A stretch of 26,472 nucleotides of DNA. Source: Barthelona sp. PAP020 (Eukaryota > Metamonada: BaSk clade). Positions 8,753-17,168 of this stretch are shown here, in pieces; positions within the stretch are counted from its first letter, which is position 1, and the number at the start of each line of letters is the position of its first letter. The position numbers and the translations under genes were made by a program. The DNA is taken from positions 1-26,472 of the forward strand of contig JARQWU010000138.1 of NCBI GenBank assembly GCA_040182905.1. Direction: 5' to 3'. The notes under the pieces are model-generated. The model did no database searches. It saw nothing but the letters and a program-made list of their open reading frames with translations, and was not told where the DNA came from.

Positions 8753-9337
8753 ATGTTAGTTGGTCAACCCGCACCTGAATTTACCGTTCAAGCCACCGAA
8801 AATGGACAAATTGTTGAAAAGTCTTTGTCTGATTACAAGGGCAAGTATGTTGTTCTTTGTTTTTATCCTTTAGACTTTACTTTTGTTTGTCCTACTGAAA
8901 TCTTAGCTTTCAATGATGCTGCTGAAAAGTTCCGTGAACACAATTGTGAAGTTCTTTTTGCTTCTATTGATTCTGTTTTCACTCATCTTGCATGGCAAGA
9001 AAGACCCAGATCTGAAGGTGGACTTGGTCAACTCCAAATCCCTCTTCTTTCTGATCTCAACAAGGAAATTGGAAAGGCTTATGACTGTCTTGCTCCTGAA
9101 GGACATCATTACAGAGCTACCTACATTATTGATGAAGAAGGTATCATTAAGTCTATGACTATCAATCACCCTGATGTTGGTCGTAGCACCGAAGAAATGC
9201 TTCGTCTTGTTAAGGCATACATCCATGTTGCTAAATATGGTGTTGTTTGTGCTGCTGGTTGGGATGATGATAATGGAGTTGAACTTTTTGCCGATGTTGA
9301 AAAATCAAAGGAATATTTCAAGGCCAAGAATGAATAA
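8753..9337 (+). CDS. Typical 2-Cys peroxiredoxin, 194 aa
   Basis: It reduces hydrogen peroxide and organic hydroperoxides, normally recycled by thioredoxin. The peroxidatic site is FYPLDFTFVCPTEI with P39, T43 and Cys46. The catalytic arginine lies in YRATYIID. The resolving cysteine is Cys166 in VVCAAGW. Length and spacing are those of the AhpC/Prx1 subfamily. Both elements linked to hyperoxidation sensitivity are present, GGLG (89-92) and a C-terminal YF (188-189) in a helix after the resolving Cys. There is no signal peptide, so a cytosolic location is expected. Codons are strongly biased (GGT, CTT, AAG, CGT), suggesting high expression. It lies in tandem upstream of the cathepsin-like gene. 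Confidence 0.96.
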   Translation: MLVGQPAPEFTVQATENGQIVEKSLSDYKGKYVVLCFYPLDFTFVCPTEILAFNDAAEKFREHNCEVLFASIDSVFTHLAWQERPRSEGGLGQLQIPLLSDLNKEIGKAYDCLAPEGHHYRATYIIDEEGIIKSMTINHPDVGRSTEEMLRLVKAYIHVAKYGVVCAAGWDDDNGVELFADVEKSKEYFKAKNE

Positions 9338-9460
9338 TTTTATTCTTTATTTTTTGTAAATTGTGTTCGGAAAGTTTATTTTTAGTCAAATTTTTGGCAA
9401 ATGGAACAATTGAAATACAAAAAAAAAGTTTTTTTTATTGCAATTAAAAATGTCTTTTTT

Positions 9461-10615
9461 ATGAGTTATCGATACAATATTATAGTTTTATGGTTAATTT
9501 TATTGATAGTGAATGGCAAATCGAATTTTTTCAATGAAGAGACAAATTTTTTTACTTTCAAAGATGATAAGGAAATATCAGATCAATGTAAGTTTATTGA
9601 TTTAAAATTATCTGCTCGTTTATTTTCTTCTCAGTCCTCAAATGCACCTTCCTCGTTTAATTGGTTGAATTATTTGAATGAACCAAGTATAATTTCTTTT
9701 ACTCATTGCAATGCTCATTATGCAATGGCTAATGTTTATGCTTCTCAGCTAATTTATCAGAAACAATTTCACACACAAGAAGTTTTTAGTGTTCAATCCA
9801 TTTTAAGTTGCATAAAGGATTGTTCGTGTCAAGGAGGCAATCCTTATTTGCCCTGGATTTTATCTTCCGTTTCTTCTGATGTGTATAAACCTTATTTTTA
9901 CCATAGGGAAGCTGAACTTCCATATTTGGGGTCTGATGCTGTAGCATGTCCGTCTGAAAAGCTTATGACCTTTAAAATCAAAACAAGTTGTTGGGGCATG
10001 GTTGGTACTTCTATTGACCCTCTATTTGGGTTGAAGCCCATACCTTCCAAGGATATCTTTCAAGCGTTATTAGAATATGGCCCCTTATTGACTGAGATTG
10101 AATGTGATGAGTTCTTTTTGCAGAATTCTGCCATTTTAACAGAGATGTATTGTGGTGTGGGTATGGTTGGCATTCACGCTTTTCCTGCTGTTATTTATGG
10201 GTATGAAAGGGTTGATGAGGAAAATGATTCTTTTTTTTGGCTTGTTCAAATCTTTGGCACAGAATATACGCAAAAATACAAAGTCTTGATGACAAACGAT
10301 GGTTTTGGTGTTGGTGGAATTCGTTCATTTGTTTCAACTGTTTCCTTTGATAAGGCTAAATGTCCTCCATTCAATGATTATCTAATGAACCATTATAATC
10401 AATGTTTTACATTATTTGATGATGATATTTATCCAATTGTTCAAAATAGCAACAATTCTTTTCAAAGCATTTTTTATTTTTTTATTTTTTTCATTTTCGT
10501 AGTTCTTCTTGCGTTAAGCATTTGTATTTCTTGTCAAGATACTTCTAATAAAGATTCAATTTCAATGGTTAATTCGACATTATTGGAAGATTTTGAAATT
10601 GTTGATTCTTTATGA
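9461..10615 (+). CDS. Membrane-anchored cathepsin X-like protein with degenerate active site
   Basis: Peptidase family C1A. I chose ATG 9461 because it gives a standard signal peptide (NIIVLWLILLIVNG, 6-19); an in-frame ATG at 9401 would add 20 lysine/phenylalanine-rich residues. SFNW and VFSVQSILSC...CSCQGGN align with the cathepsin X/Z segments SWDW and LLSVQNVIDC...SCEGGN. At the active site the usual CGSCWAH reads FTHCNAH. Cys83 is kept, Trp becomes Asn, and the oxyanion Gln is lost. His239 is kept (GIHAFPAVIYGYE), but the VRNSWG asparagine is replaced (VQIFG). A membrane helix lies at about 336-357, followed by a short tail with an acidic dileucine-like NSTLLEDF, typical of endolysosomal sorting. 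It is probably a lumenal, weakly active or inactive relative. Confidence 0.85.
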   Translation: MSYRYNIIVLWLILLIVNGKSNFFNEETNFFTFKDDKEISDQCKFIDLKLSARLFSSQSSNAPSSFNWLNYLNEPSIISFTHCNAHYAMANVYASQLIYQKQFHTQEVFSVQSILSCIKDCSCQGGNPYLPWILSSVSSDVYKPYFYHREAELPYLGSDAVACPSEKLMTFKIKTSCWGMVGTSIDPLFGLKPIPSKDIFQALLEYGPLLTEIECDEFFLQNSAILTEMYCGVGMVGIHAFPAVIYGYERVDEENDSFFWLVQIFGTEYTQKYKVLMTNDGFGVGGIRSFVSTVSFDKAKCPPFNDYLMNHYNQCFTLFDDDIYPIVQNSNNSFQSIFYFFIFFIFVVLLALSICISCQDTSNKDSISMVNSTLLEDFEIVDSL

Positions 10616-10789
10616 TTTTGATGTGTTGTTTTGTGTTTATTTCATATAAATAATTATTATTTTGATTGCTTCTTTGTTTAATTAGCTTGATTCATGCAAA
10701 AATTTTAAGAAAAAAAAATTTAAAACAACATATCTTTACTGTAAAAAATATCAACAACAACAAAATTTATCATTTGCTTTTTTATTCAC

Positions 10790-11254
10790 ATGGGAATGAA
10801 ATCAAAAGCTTCCAAAGCTTCAAAATCAAAAAAGAACTCTTCACATGGAACGGATGCAAAAAATATTCCTTCATGGTTATATATTGAACCACCGACATTT
10901 GCTAAACAACAACCCATGAAAAAAAAGAGGCAAAAAAACCCAGCTTCCAATCCTGAAAACACAAATCATCGCCACATTTTCCCATTTATTATTTTAGCCA
11001 TCATTTTGATATTAACAGCTGTTTATTTTTTTGTTAATATCCCAAAACAGAATGCAACAACAGATTGGAACATGTATTATCCTGTAAATTCTGAAATTTC
11101 GAACCATCCAATTGAAGAATTGTTTAAAAATGAACTTAAAAGTGGTGAAAGTACAACTTTACAATATGTGAAAAAGAAAATAAATTCTGAGCAAAACTAT
11201 GCCGAAGGAATTAAAAAAAGAACTGTCGTTAATAAAATGCTTCCAATTGTTTAA
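10790..11254 (+). CDS. Small single-pass membrane protein, 154 aa
   Basis: The first about 65 residues are very basic (K, S, with MKKKRQKN), followed by one clear hydrophobic span, FPFIILAIILILTAVYFFV (about 65-83). The remaining 70 residues are polar and include WNMYYPV and a lysine-rich end. There is no cleavable signal peptide, so a cytosolic basic N-terminus with a lumenal or external C-terminus is expected by the positive-inside rule. I do not recognise a family. A second ATG follows two codons later and could equally be used. The start is preceded by TTCAC, a weak initiator match. The next gene starts 71 bp after the stop. Confidence 0.7.
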   Translation: MGMKSKASKASKSKKNSSHGTDAKNIPSWLYIEPPTFAKQQPMKKKRQKNPASNPENTNHRHIFPFIILAIILILTAVYFFVNIPKQNATTDWNMYYPVNSEISNHPIEELFKNELKSGESTTLQYVKKKINSEQNYAEGIKKRTVVNKMLPIV

Positions 11255-11325
11255 TCCTAATTTTTCCTTCACAAAAAAAGAGAATGTAAATATAGAATTA
11301 AACAACTTTTTTTTTTATATTATAG

Positions 11326-11586
11326 ATGAATAATCGTTGCCCTGGAAGTATAACTGGAGGTTGCACTTTTGTTGATGGAAAACAAATGGTAGATAAAATA
11401 AGATCTAAAGGATTTGCCGATAATGAATTACCAAGACCTCATTCTATTGTTTGTCAAAATTGTAACAGAGTATTTTTAATGACTAAATTTGTGGATAAAT
11501 GCCCCAAATGTAGAGCTGTTCATGGTGTAACTCCTTGTCATGCACAAAATGTTCAATCAATTAAATGTGCAGGCATTGATTATTAG
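11326..11586 (+). CDS. Small zinc-ribbon-like cysteine-rich protein, 86 aa
   Basis: It contains eight cysteines: C5, C13, C43, C46, C59, C62, C71 and C81. Two CxxC pairs (IVCQNCNRVF and DKCPKCRAVH) separated by 12 residues form a zinc-ribbon pattern. A histidine-containing TPCHAQNV and a terminal GIDY follow. This is not ribosomal protein S27e or L37-type, whose surrounding residues differ. I believe it is a conserved small protein but cannot name the family, and the role is unknown. The ATG is preceded by a T-run and TATTATAG, which also looks like a splice acceptor, so a short upstream exon is possible. It converges on the WD40 gene, 78 bp between stops. Confidence 0.75.
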   Translation: MNNRCPGSITGGCTFVDGKQMVDKIRSKGFADNELPRPHSIVCQNCNRVFLMTKFVDKCPKCRAVHGVTPCHAQNVQSIKCAGIDY

Positions 11587-11664
11587 AGTGAAAGTTACTT
11601 TTCTCACAGTTTATTAGATTTATTAATAATAAAAAACGTTTTTTTTTTTACAACTGTATGAACT

Positions 11665-12789
11665 TTATTGTTCAAAAATTTCGACAAATGGATTACTTTT
11701 GGGGTTTGAAATATCTTTAAACCTTTTGATTTCTTCCAAACTCTGTTTCCAAAAGATTAAAAGTCCATCATAACCACCAGTAATAAAAGAAGAAATAGTT
11801 GAATTTTTTTGAAAAATACAACAATTTGGTTTGGCAACATGTGCAAACAGATCATCTTTTATCAAAATATCATCTTTTTTTTGAGCATAAACAAGGGAAG
11901 TGTCATAAAAGGTAGAAGCAGAGACAGTTGTTAAAAATGGTTTGGAGAAAGTACAAACAAATTGATTACTCTCAAAAGAAAAGATTTCTTCGAAAATTTC
12001 TGAATCAAATTTCAGATATGTATGTGTCTTTATGTGTGTTAAAACTGAAATGTATCTACCACAAGGAGACACATCAATAGAAATAATTCCAAACTTCCAT
12101 TCCGGTCTTGTAAATCTTTTTTTACAACTGTTGTTTCTCAAGTCCCAAAACTCCAAAAATACTCCACTCACCAACCATATGTGAAAGGGTACAATATCAA
12201 CACAACAAAATGAATGTTTTTGAGGAAATTTTTGATGTATATCAAACAATGATGTCAGAGCATTACCATTTCTTATATCACAAACTCTGGCAAAATCATC
12301 CTCCAAAATAACAATGGCACTCGTTTCTTCACATGTTGGATGATATGAGAAAGTCAATATTTTAGTTGGGAATTCAAAACAAAAAGCCGATGTAGCATTT
12401 GATGTATCAAAGAGATGTAATTGATTATTCATACTGCTGAAAAATATACCTATGTCATTATACCATACAGATTTAGAAAAGAATTCACATTTTGAGTCAT
12501 CGATTTTTAGAATTTTAGAAAAATTCTCCCATAAATCTAAAACTGTGATTCCTCCACGACCAGAAGCTAATAAATACCGTTCATCTGCATAATCTAAAGA
12601 TAAAGATGTGATCGATTCAAGAGAAGGAGAAATAGAATTTGAAACCTCAAATCCAAATGCTTTTTGTTTTAAAATATCATTTTTTCTTTGATTTATGCCT
12701 AAAGAATTTGTTTTTAATAAAGAAAATCGATTTGTTATGTCATCATTCATAAAAAGGGAAAAAATTTGGTTTTTACAAAAAATGTTCAT
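11665..12789 (-). CDS. WD40-repeat protein resembling ERCC8/CSA, 374 aa
   Basis: Seven weak WD-like blades occupy most of the length. Blade ends include SGRGGITVLDLWE, NNQLHLFDTSN, FARVCDIRNGN and VFLEFWDLRNN. The N-terminus and first blades run in the same order as ERCC8/CSA. RFSLLKTNSLG is followed by ITSLSLDYADERYLLASGRG, like [20 protein letters not shown], then VWYNDIGIFFSS, like VQWYPHDTGMFTSS. CSA is the substrate receptor of a CUL4-DDB1 ubiquitin ligase in transcription-coupled repair. The match is judged by eye and blade 5-6 residues are weak, so another DCAF-type WD40 protein is possible. An internal ATG at 12750 gives a 361-residue form starting MNDDITNRF, which may be the true start. 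Confidence 0.8.
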   Translation of the reverse strand: MNIFCKNQIFSLFMNDDITNRFSLLKTNSLGINQRKNDILKQKAFGFEVSNSISPSLESITSLSLDYADERYLLASGRGGITVLDLWENFSKILKIDDSKCEFFSKSVWYNDIGIFFSSMNNQLHLFDTSNATSAFCFEFPTKILTFSYHPTCEETSAIVILEDDFARVCDIRNGNALTSLFDIHQKFPQKHSFCCVDIVPFHIWLVSGVFLEFWDLRNNSCKKRFTRPEWKFGIISIDVSPCGRYISVLTHIKTHTYLKFDSEIFEEIFSFESNQFVCTFSKPFLTTVSASTFYDTSLVYAQKKDDILIKDDLFAHVAKPNCCIFQKNSTISSFITGGYDGLLIFWKQSLEEIKRFKDISNPKSNPFVEIFEQ

Positions 12790-12923
12790 TAAAAATGGTC
12801 TTTAGAAAATATCCTTCATTATTTTTTAAAAGACCACGAGACGGGAAATCAGAATAGCGAAAGAAATGAAAATCTTTGGAACGATTTTTTTTTTTTCAAG
12901 ACATTGACCGTTTTCATCTAATA

Positions 12924-12930
12924 TCATTTT
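12924..12930 (+). promoter_or_regulatory. Initiator-like TCATTTT before the metallophosphoesterase gene
   Basis: TATCATTTTAAG leads straight into the ATG at 12934. With A(+1) at 12926 the leader would be 8 nt. The context is nearly identical to the motif before DNAI1 (TATCATTTTC). Confidence 0.35.
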
Positions 12931-12933
12931 AAG

Positions 12934-14922
12934 ATGAAACTATTGAGTTATTTGACATTTATTATGGCATATGGATTAATTTATTTGATTGGAATTTGTG
13001 TTGCAATTGCTCGAATCAAATTTTTCCAAAATCTTGATGATTTTATTATTAATCCTTCTAATTTAAATGGTTTAACAAATGAATATGGAAATGTTGTTAA
13101 GATAGCTCATATTACAGATTTACATGTTTCAAAATCAAACCCAAATTTTTTTGAGAATTTTCACAAGTTTTCCACTGATATTGTACAACATTTAAGTCCT
13201 GATGCTATTATTGCAACTGGTGATTTAACTAATAGTGTTTGCGATTTTGTTTCGTTACAAAGGGAATATGAATGGCAATTATATAATGAAACCGTTTTTA
13301 AATATTTAAAAAAATACAATTATTTTGATATTCGTGGGAATCATGACAGCTATTCTGTTGATAATTTTGAGAATCCTTTACAAAATAAGTTTCTTGAATA
13401 TGGTTATGTTGAACAGACAATGAAACAATACATATACAAAGATTTAGCTTATAAAATTGAATTTAATGATTTAAATATTGTTTTGTTTGATACGAATGAA
13501 TTGGAAGGTCCCAAATGGCCTTTAGGGTTTTTTGGCAGTTTAAACAATAATCGCACGCAGATATTAGACAGTTTGCTTGAAAAGAATGATTCAAAAATCA
13601 ATTTGATATTTACTCATCATCCTAGACACACTTTATACCCTTCATCTGTTGATAGATTTGAAGAATTATTAAAAAAAAACAAAGTTGCATACCATTTCAA
13701 TGGACATGCTCATGCATCAGAAATGACCATGCGTTTTGATTCATTAACAGAGATTGAAACAAACTCAATCGGTCATTTTGGTGTATACCGAATGATTATT
13801 TCTGATAATGGAATCATCACCTCAAGAACCTTTAATTTCAATAAAAAAAAAGAAGGTTTCCCTTTAATTATCCCCACTGTGCCTAAAGACAAGACTCAAA
13901 TGTCAGATTATGAATACTATGATCGTCTATTAAATGCTACTCATTTCAGATGTGTTGTGTTGGGTAATGGAACTGTTGATGAAGTTATTTTAAAGGTTTT
14001 GAATTACAGCTTTACTATGGTCCGCAGTGGAAATGAAAATTCAACTTTATGGGTTTATCCCATCAATGATGATGTTTTAACGCATTTAAAACAAGGAAAT
14101 ATTCGTTTAACCTACATCGCTAAACAAGCAAATGGAGAAAATTCAACTTATTCTTTGGAATCCTCATTCACTTCTACACCCAATAGAGTTAATCTATCTG
14201 TAGGTCGTGTTATCTTTCAGAGCTTAAACTTTGGTCTGATGCTCAATATTTGTATTATATTTGGCAGTATTTTGACTGTCATTACTGCATTTTCAGGTGT
14301 TTTGATTGTTAAAATGTTATATTGGGGCAGAAACAAGGAAAAGTTGTTACCTAAATCTGTCTTTGTTGGTTTTTTTTCTTGGGGAATCATTTTTACCCTA
14401 GGATTTGTTTGTTTTGGAAAAATTTTTGAAAATTCGTGGGGTTTCATTTTTAGTTGGGGAATTATTCCTCTTCATGAACAAATCCTTTCCGATATCACAA
14501 ATGCTCTGATGGGAACTCTGTTACAAGTTGGATATTTTTGTCCTTTATGTTGGAGCACATATGCTAAAATTATCCAAAAGAACGTTAATGGTAACAATAA
14601 GAACTACAAAAACAGAATGAGTCTATTTTTTGCAGATATTGGTGGTGCTTTCTTTGGTATTGTCATTGGTTTATTGATACTGGTTCCTTTGGGTTTAGGT
14701 GGACTGTTGTTATCACCAATACCTTGGTTTGCTATATATGTGATGTTTATTCGATATAAACATTTGGTTAGTGAGATGGATCCTCATGCTGTTCAAATCA
14801 GACCAATTGATGACACAATTTTGCTGGATGATGATGAAAAGACCTTGCTAGATGATGTTAGTGATATGTATGGTATTTCTTTATTCCATGAAGAGAGCAA
14901 CTGTGTTAATAGAGAAATTTAG
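12934..14922 (+). CDS. TMEM62-like transmembrane metallophosphoesterase, 662 aa
   Basis: A signal-anchor helix (about 8-28) is followed by a calcineurin-like phosphoesterase domain with every metal-binding motif intact: DLH (62-64), GD (96-97), GNHD (135-138), THH (227-229) and GHAH (257-260). A beta-sandwich-like segment (about 310-425) with N-x-S/T sites such as NATH, NGTV, NYSF and NSTL suggests exposure to the lumen or exterior. Five or six hydrophobic helices follow from about 430 to 610, and a cytosolic acidic tail (LLDDDEKTLLDDV). This layout is that of TMEM62 proteins, whose substrate is not established. An alternative ATG at 12964 would shorten the anchor. Confidence 0.88.
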   Translation: MKLLSYLTFIMAYGLIYLIGICVAIARIKFFQNLDDFIINPSNLNGLTNEYGNVVKIAHITDLHVSKSNPNFFENFHKFSTDIVQHLSPDAIIATGDLTNSVCDFVSLQREYEWQLYNETVFKYLKKYNYFDIRGNHDSYSVDNFENPLQNKFLEYGYVEQTMKQYIYKDLAYKIEFNDLNIVLFDTNELEGPKWPLGFFGSLNNNRTQILDSLLEKNDSKINLIFTHHPRHTLYPSSVDRFEELLKKNKVAYHFNGHAHASEMTMRFDSLTEIETNSIGHFGVYRMIISDNGIITSRTFNFNKKKEGFPLIIPTVPKDKTQMSDYEYYDRLLNATHFRCVVLGNGTVDEVILKVLNYSFTMVRSGNENSTLWVYPINDDVLTHLKQGNIRLTYIAKQANGENSTYSLESSFTSTPNRVNLSVGRVIFQSLNFGLMLNICIIFGSILTVITAFSGVLIVKMLYWGRNKEKLLPKSVFVGFFSWGIIFTLGFVCFGKIFENSWGFIFSWGIIPLHEQILSDITNALMGTLLQVGYFCPLCWSTYAKIIQKNVNGNNKNYKNRMSLFFADIGGAFFGIVIGLLILVPLGLGGLLLSPIPWFAIYVMFIRYKHLVSEMDPHAVQIRPIDDTILLDDDEKTLLDDVSDMYGISLFHEESNCVNREI

Positions 14923-15695
14923 AAAGGAACTGAATAACTTGTAAGGATTGAGGAAACAGAATTTTTTTTTGTTCATGTTTTAATGATAAATGTCTTATTG
15001 AGAAAGAAATTTTTTTTTGTTGTTGAATGTGATGTAACTAAAGCTTGTTAGGATAAATTATTTCTGTTTCAGTACCAGAATTATTTGGAACGTCATTTCC
15101 TGCAAAGTTAATGTGTATTTGTGTGTGTGTGTGTGAAGGATTTAATGTCATCAAAGGCTAATATTTGACCTTTTTTGATCTTTTAAGAGCAAAATATCCA
15201 CTCTTTGTCAATAATTAACCTAATATTATTCATATCTGGACTTTGTGTTTCTTTTATAAACCTCTCAGTTCAGGCACTTCAATTTCATCTACCGTCAAAC
15301 TGCAATAGTTTTTCGTTGCGATTGATAAAGAACAGTACAGAACTATTTGTTCAAAAGAGCTATATATCTAACTCCAATATTTTGAAATTTTTCTTGATGG
15401 TGCAAGATTTTTTTCAATTACTTGTAAAAGCTCAAAAATTTTGAAGTAGTCAATGTTAGAGGTTCTTATCAAGGAAAAGGAAGGACAGAATATTTCGATC
15501 AGGTGAAGAAATCGTCTTGTGCCCTCCTCTCTTTTTAATTTTTCAAAAAGGAGTCAAAAAAACTTTTCCATTCACAAATTTTCATACAATACAAACAAAA
15601 ATAAACAAGAATAAATAAAAACTTTACACAAAAAAGCTTCAAAAAAATCAACCTGTTAAAAATGCACAGGAGCAAAAAATACATCCAATTTAATC
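14923..15695. other. Long convergent intergenic region with microsatellite
   Basis: About 770 bp lies between two converging stops. It contains a (TG)8 tract, several T9 runs and an open stretch at 15187-15444 without an early ATG that may be a decayed coding sequence. The last 150 bp are an A-rich 3' region of the glycosyltransferase-like gene. I see no tRNA or recognisable snRNA. Confidence 0.5.
15120..15135 (+). repeat. (TG)8 microsatellite
   Basis: Eight uninterrupted TG dinucleotides. No other dinucleotide repeat of this length was noticed in the window. Confidence 0.9.
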
Positions 15696-17159
15696 TTAAA
15701 ATAAATGATGCCAATCTCTGAAACTCAATTCACCTTCTTCCGGCTTTTCTTCAGGATATGGATATGGCTTTGAAGCAATACAATAATCACAACCTGCTAA
15801 AACTCGATGTTTGAATTTATGATCAATAATCCAATTGTTTGGTTCAAGTTTTTTCCAAGGTCGAGCCCTAACAAATTTTGGTATGCTTCTGTGAGTATTG
15901 GGTCCAAATTTTTCTTCAAGGTACGGACAAAAACCGCTTTTCACATGAATTTTATAATTTGACTTCATCAAACCAATTAACCTATCTGGAATGTTACTTG
16001 ACCATTGTCCCGAGGTGTAATGCTCAGGATCTTTTCCATGAACAACTGTCCAATTACAAGGCTTATCAAAACGAACGGTATCGGTATTTAATACTCTCCA
16101 CATGTAATCTACATCTTCACAATAACAAATAAAGATGTTTTCGTCAAATGTTCCTGTTTTTAAATAAGCAGAAAGGGTCAAACCAAATGCAGAAAAAAAT
16201 GGAGTAGATGCAGGCAAAAAATTGGCATCGAAAATCATTGGTGGTAGGGTATTATCGATGTTTCGCTTACTTTCAACCCACTTAACAACAGATTCCAAAC
16301 CCATTGGTAATTGCATCGTATCATCACCCAAAATAATACCCCAATTCTTCAAATCAGGCTCAATTTGCTGAAACAAAGTATTCCAATTGTGTGATAGTCC
16401 ACGATTCTCAGGAGAATGCACTATTGTCACACGATCCCCCAATAACTTCTTAATTTGATAAATTGCACATTCCAAGTCATTTACATTCTCTGTCCAGTAG
16501 ATAACAATTTTATCCACAGGATAATCAATAGAGAAAACACTTCTTTGTATGTAATATGGGTTTAAAATGGTTGGAATACCAATTAAAGGAATAGATGGTT
16601 TATCTGGATGTTGAGAAGGATCAATTTTGTACAAAAAATCTTCAGGAGGTTCATAAAAATAGCCTTTGCTAGAACAACTTTCAAATAATCTATAAAAAGG
16701 ACACAAATTCATATCTTCAGCCCTCACAATCGGATTTATATCTCCTGGGCAGGAATCATCGTAGTAATTCAAAGGAATAGTATCGTAATAAACTAATTCA
16801 CGTTGTTTTAATTTTGTTCGCTTCAAATGTGGACAACCATATGGTATAAATAAAGAACGGTCATTTATAGTATCCATATACCCTTCTCTAGACTGCCATA
16901 ACTGGGAAAAAATTCCTGTTTCTCCTCCTTTTTTCACTAATTGTTTATTCGAAGGTAATGACCACGTTTCTTTAACCCTTTGGGCAAATACCTGTTTTAT
17001 TTCAAGATTTTCAAATGCATTTTTATGAATGGTTTTTTCTAATTTGATTGTGTTCAAATTTTTGACAAAAAAGAACAAAACCAGTGTCGTAAACAACAGA
17101 ATTATTATCGAAATTATTTGTTTCTTTTTTGATACCTTGAATCGTTTCAATGGATGCAT
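15696..17159 (-). CDS. Type II membrane glycosyltransferase-like protein, 487 aa
   Basis: A short basic cytosolic N-terminus (KRFKVSKKK) precedes one membrane helix (about 15-33). A stem follows, and then a GT-A-like domain from about residue 185: IPLIGIPTILNP, IVIYWTEN, IVHSPENRGLSHNWN, then WGIILGDDTMQLP with the DD pair near 277 as the probable DxD metal site, and ICYCEDVDYMWRV near 348 as the acceptor-side acidic motif. The order matches GT2-type fold enzymes. Several cysteines in the stem and tail suggest a disulphide-bonded lumenal domain, consistent with the Golgi or ER. Donor and acceptor are unknown. An initiator-like TCACTT lies a few bases upstream. Confidence 0.8.
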   Translation of the reverse strand: MHPLKRFKVSKKKQIISIIILLFTTLVLFFFVKNLNTIKLEKTIHKNAFENLEIKQVFAQRVKETWSLPSNKQLVKKGGETGIFSQLWQSREGYMDTINDRSLFIPYGCPHLKRTKLKQRELVYYDTIPLNYYDDSCPGDINPIVRAEDMNLCPFYRLFESCSSKGYFYEPPEDFLYKIDPSQHPDKPSIPLIGIPTILNPYYIQRSVFSIDYPVDKIVIYWTENVNDLECAIYQIKKLLGDRVTIVHSPENRGLSHNWNTLFQQIEPDLKNWGIILGDDTMQLPMGLESVVKWVESKRNIDNTLPPMIFDANFLPASTPFFSAFGLTLSAYLKTGTFDENIFICYCEDVDYMWRVLNTDTVRFDKPCNWTVVHGKDPEHYTSGQWSSNIPDRLIGLMKSNYKIHVKSGFCPYLEEKFGPNTHRSIPKFVRARPWKKLEPNNWIIDHKFKHRVLAGCDYCIASKPYPYPEEKPEEGELSFRDWHHLF

Positions 17160-17162
17160 ATA

Positions 17163-17168
17163 AAGTGA
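17163..17168 (-). promoter_or_regulatory. Initiator-like TCACTT before the glycosyltransferase gene
   Basis: On the minus strand, GTTCACTTTATATG gives TCACTT with A(+1) at 17166 and a leader of about 7 nt before the ATG at 17159. It matches TCA(+1)YT of trichomonads. Confidence 0.35.

Noticed and set aside
9401-9460. Upstream in-frame ATG of the cathepsin-like gene
   Set aside because: It would place 20 lysine- and phenylalanine-rich residues before a normal signal peptide; the ATG at 9461 fits better.
11326-11586. Ribosomal protein S27e or another ribosomal zinc-ribbon
   Set aside because: Only the CxxC spacing is similar; the residues around the cysteines and both termini differ from S27e.
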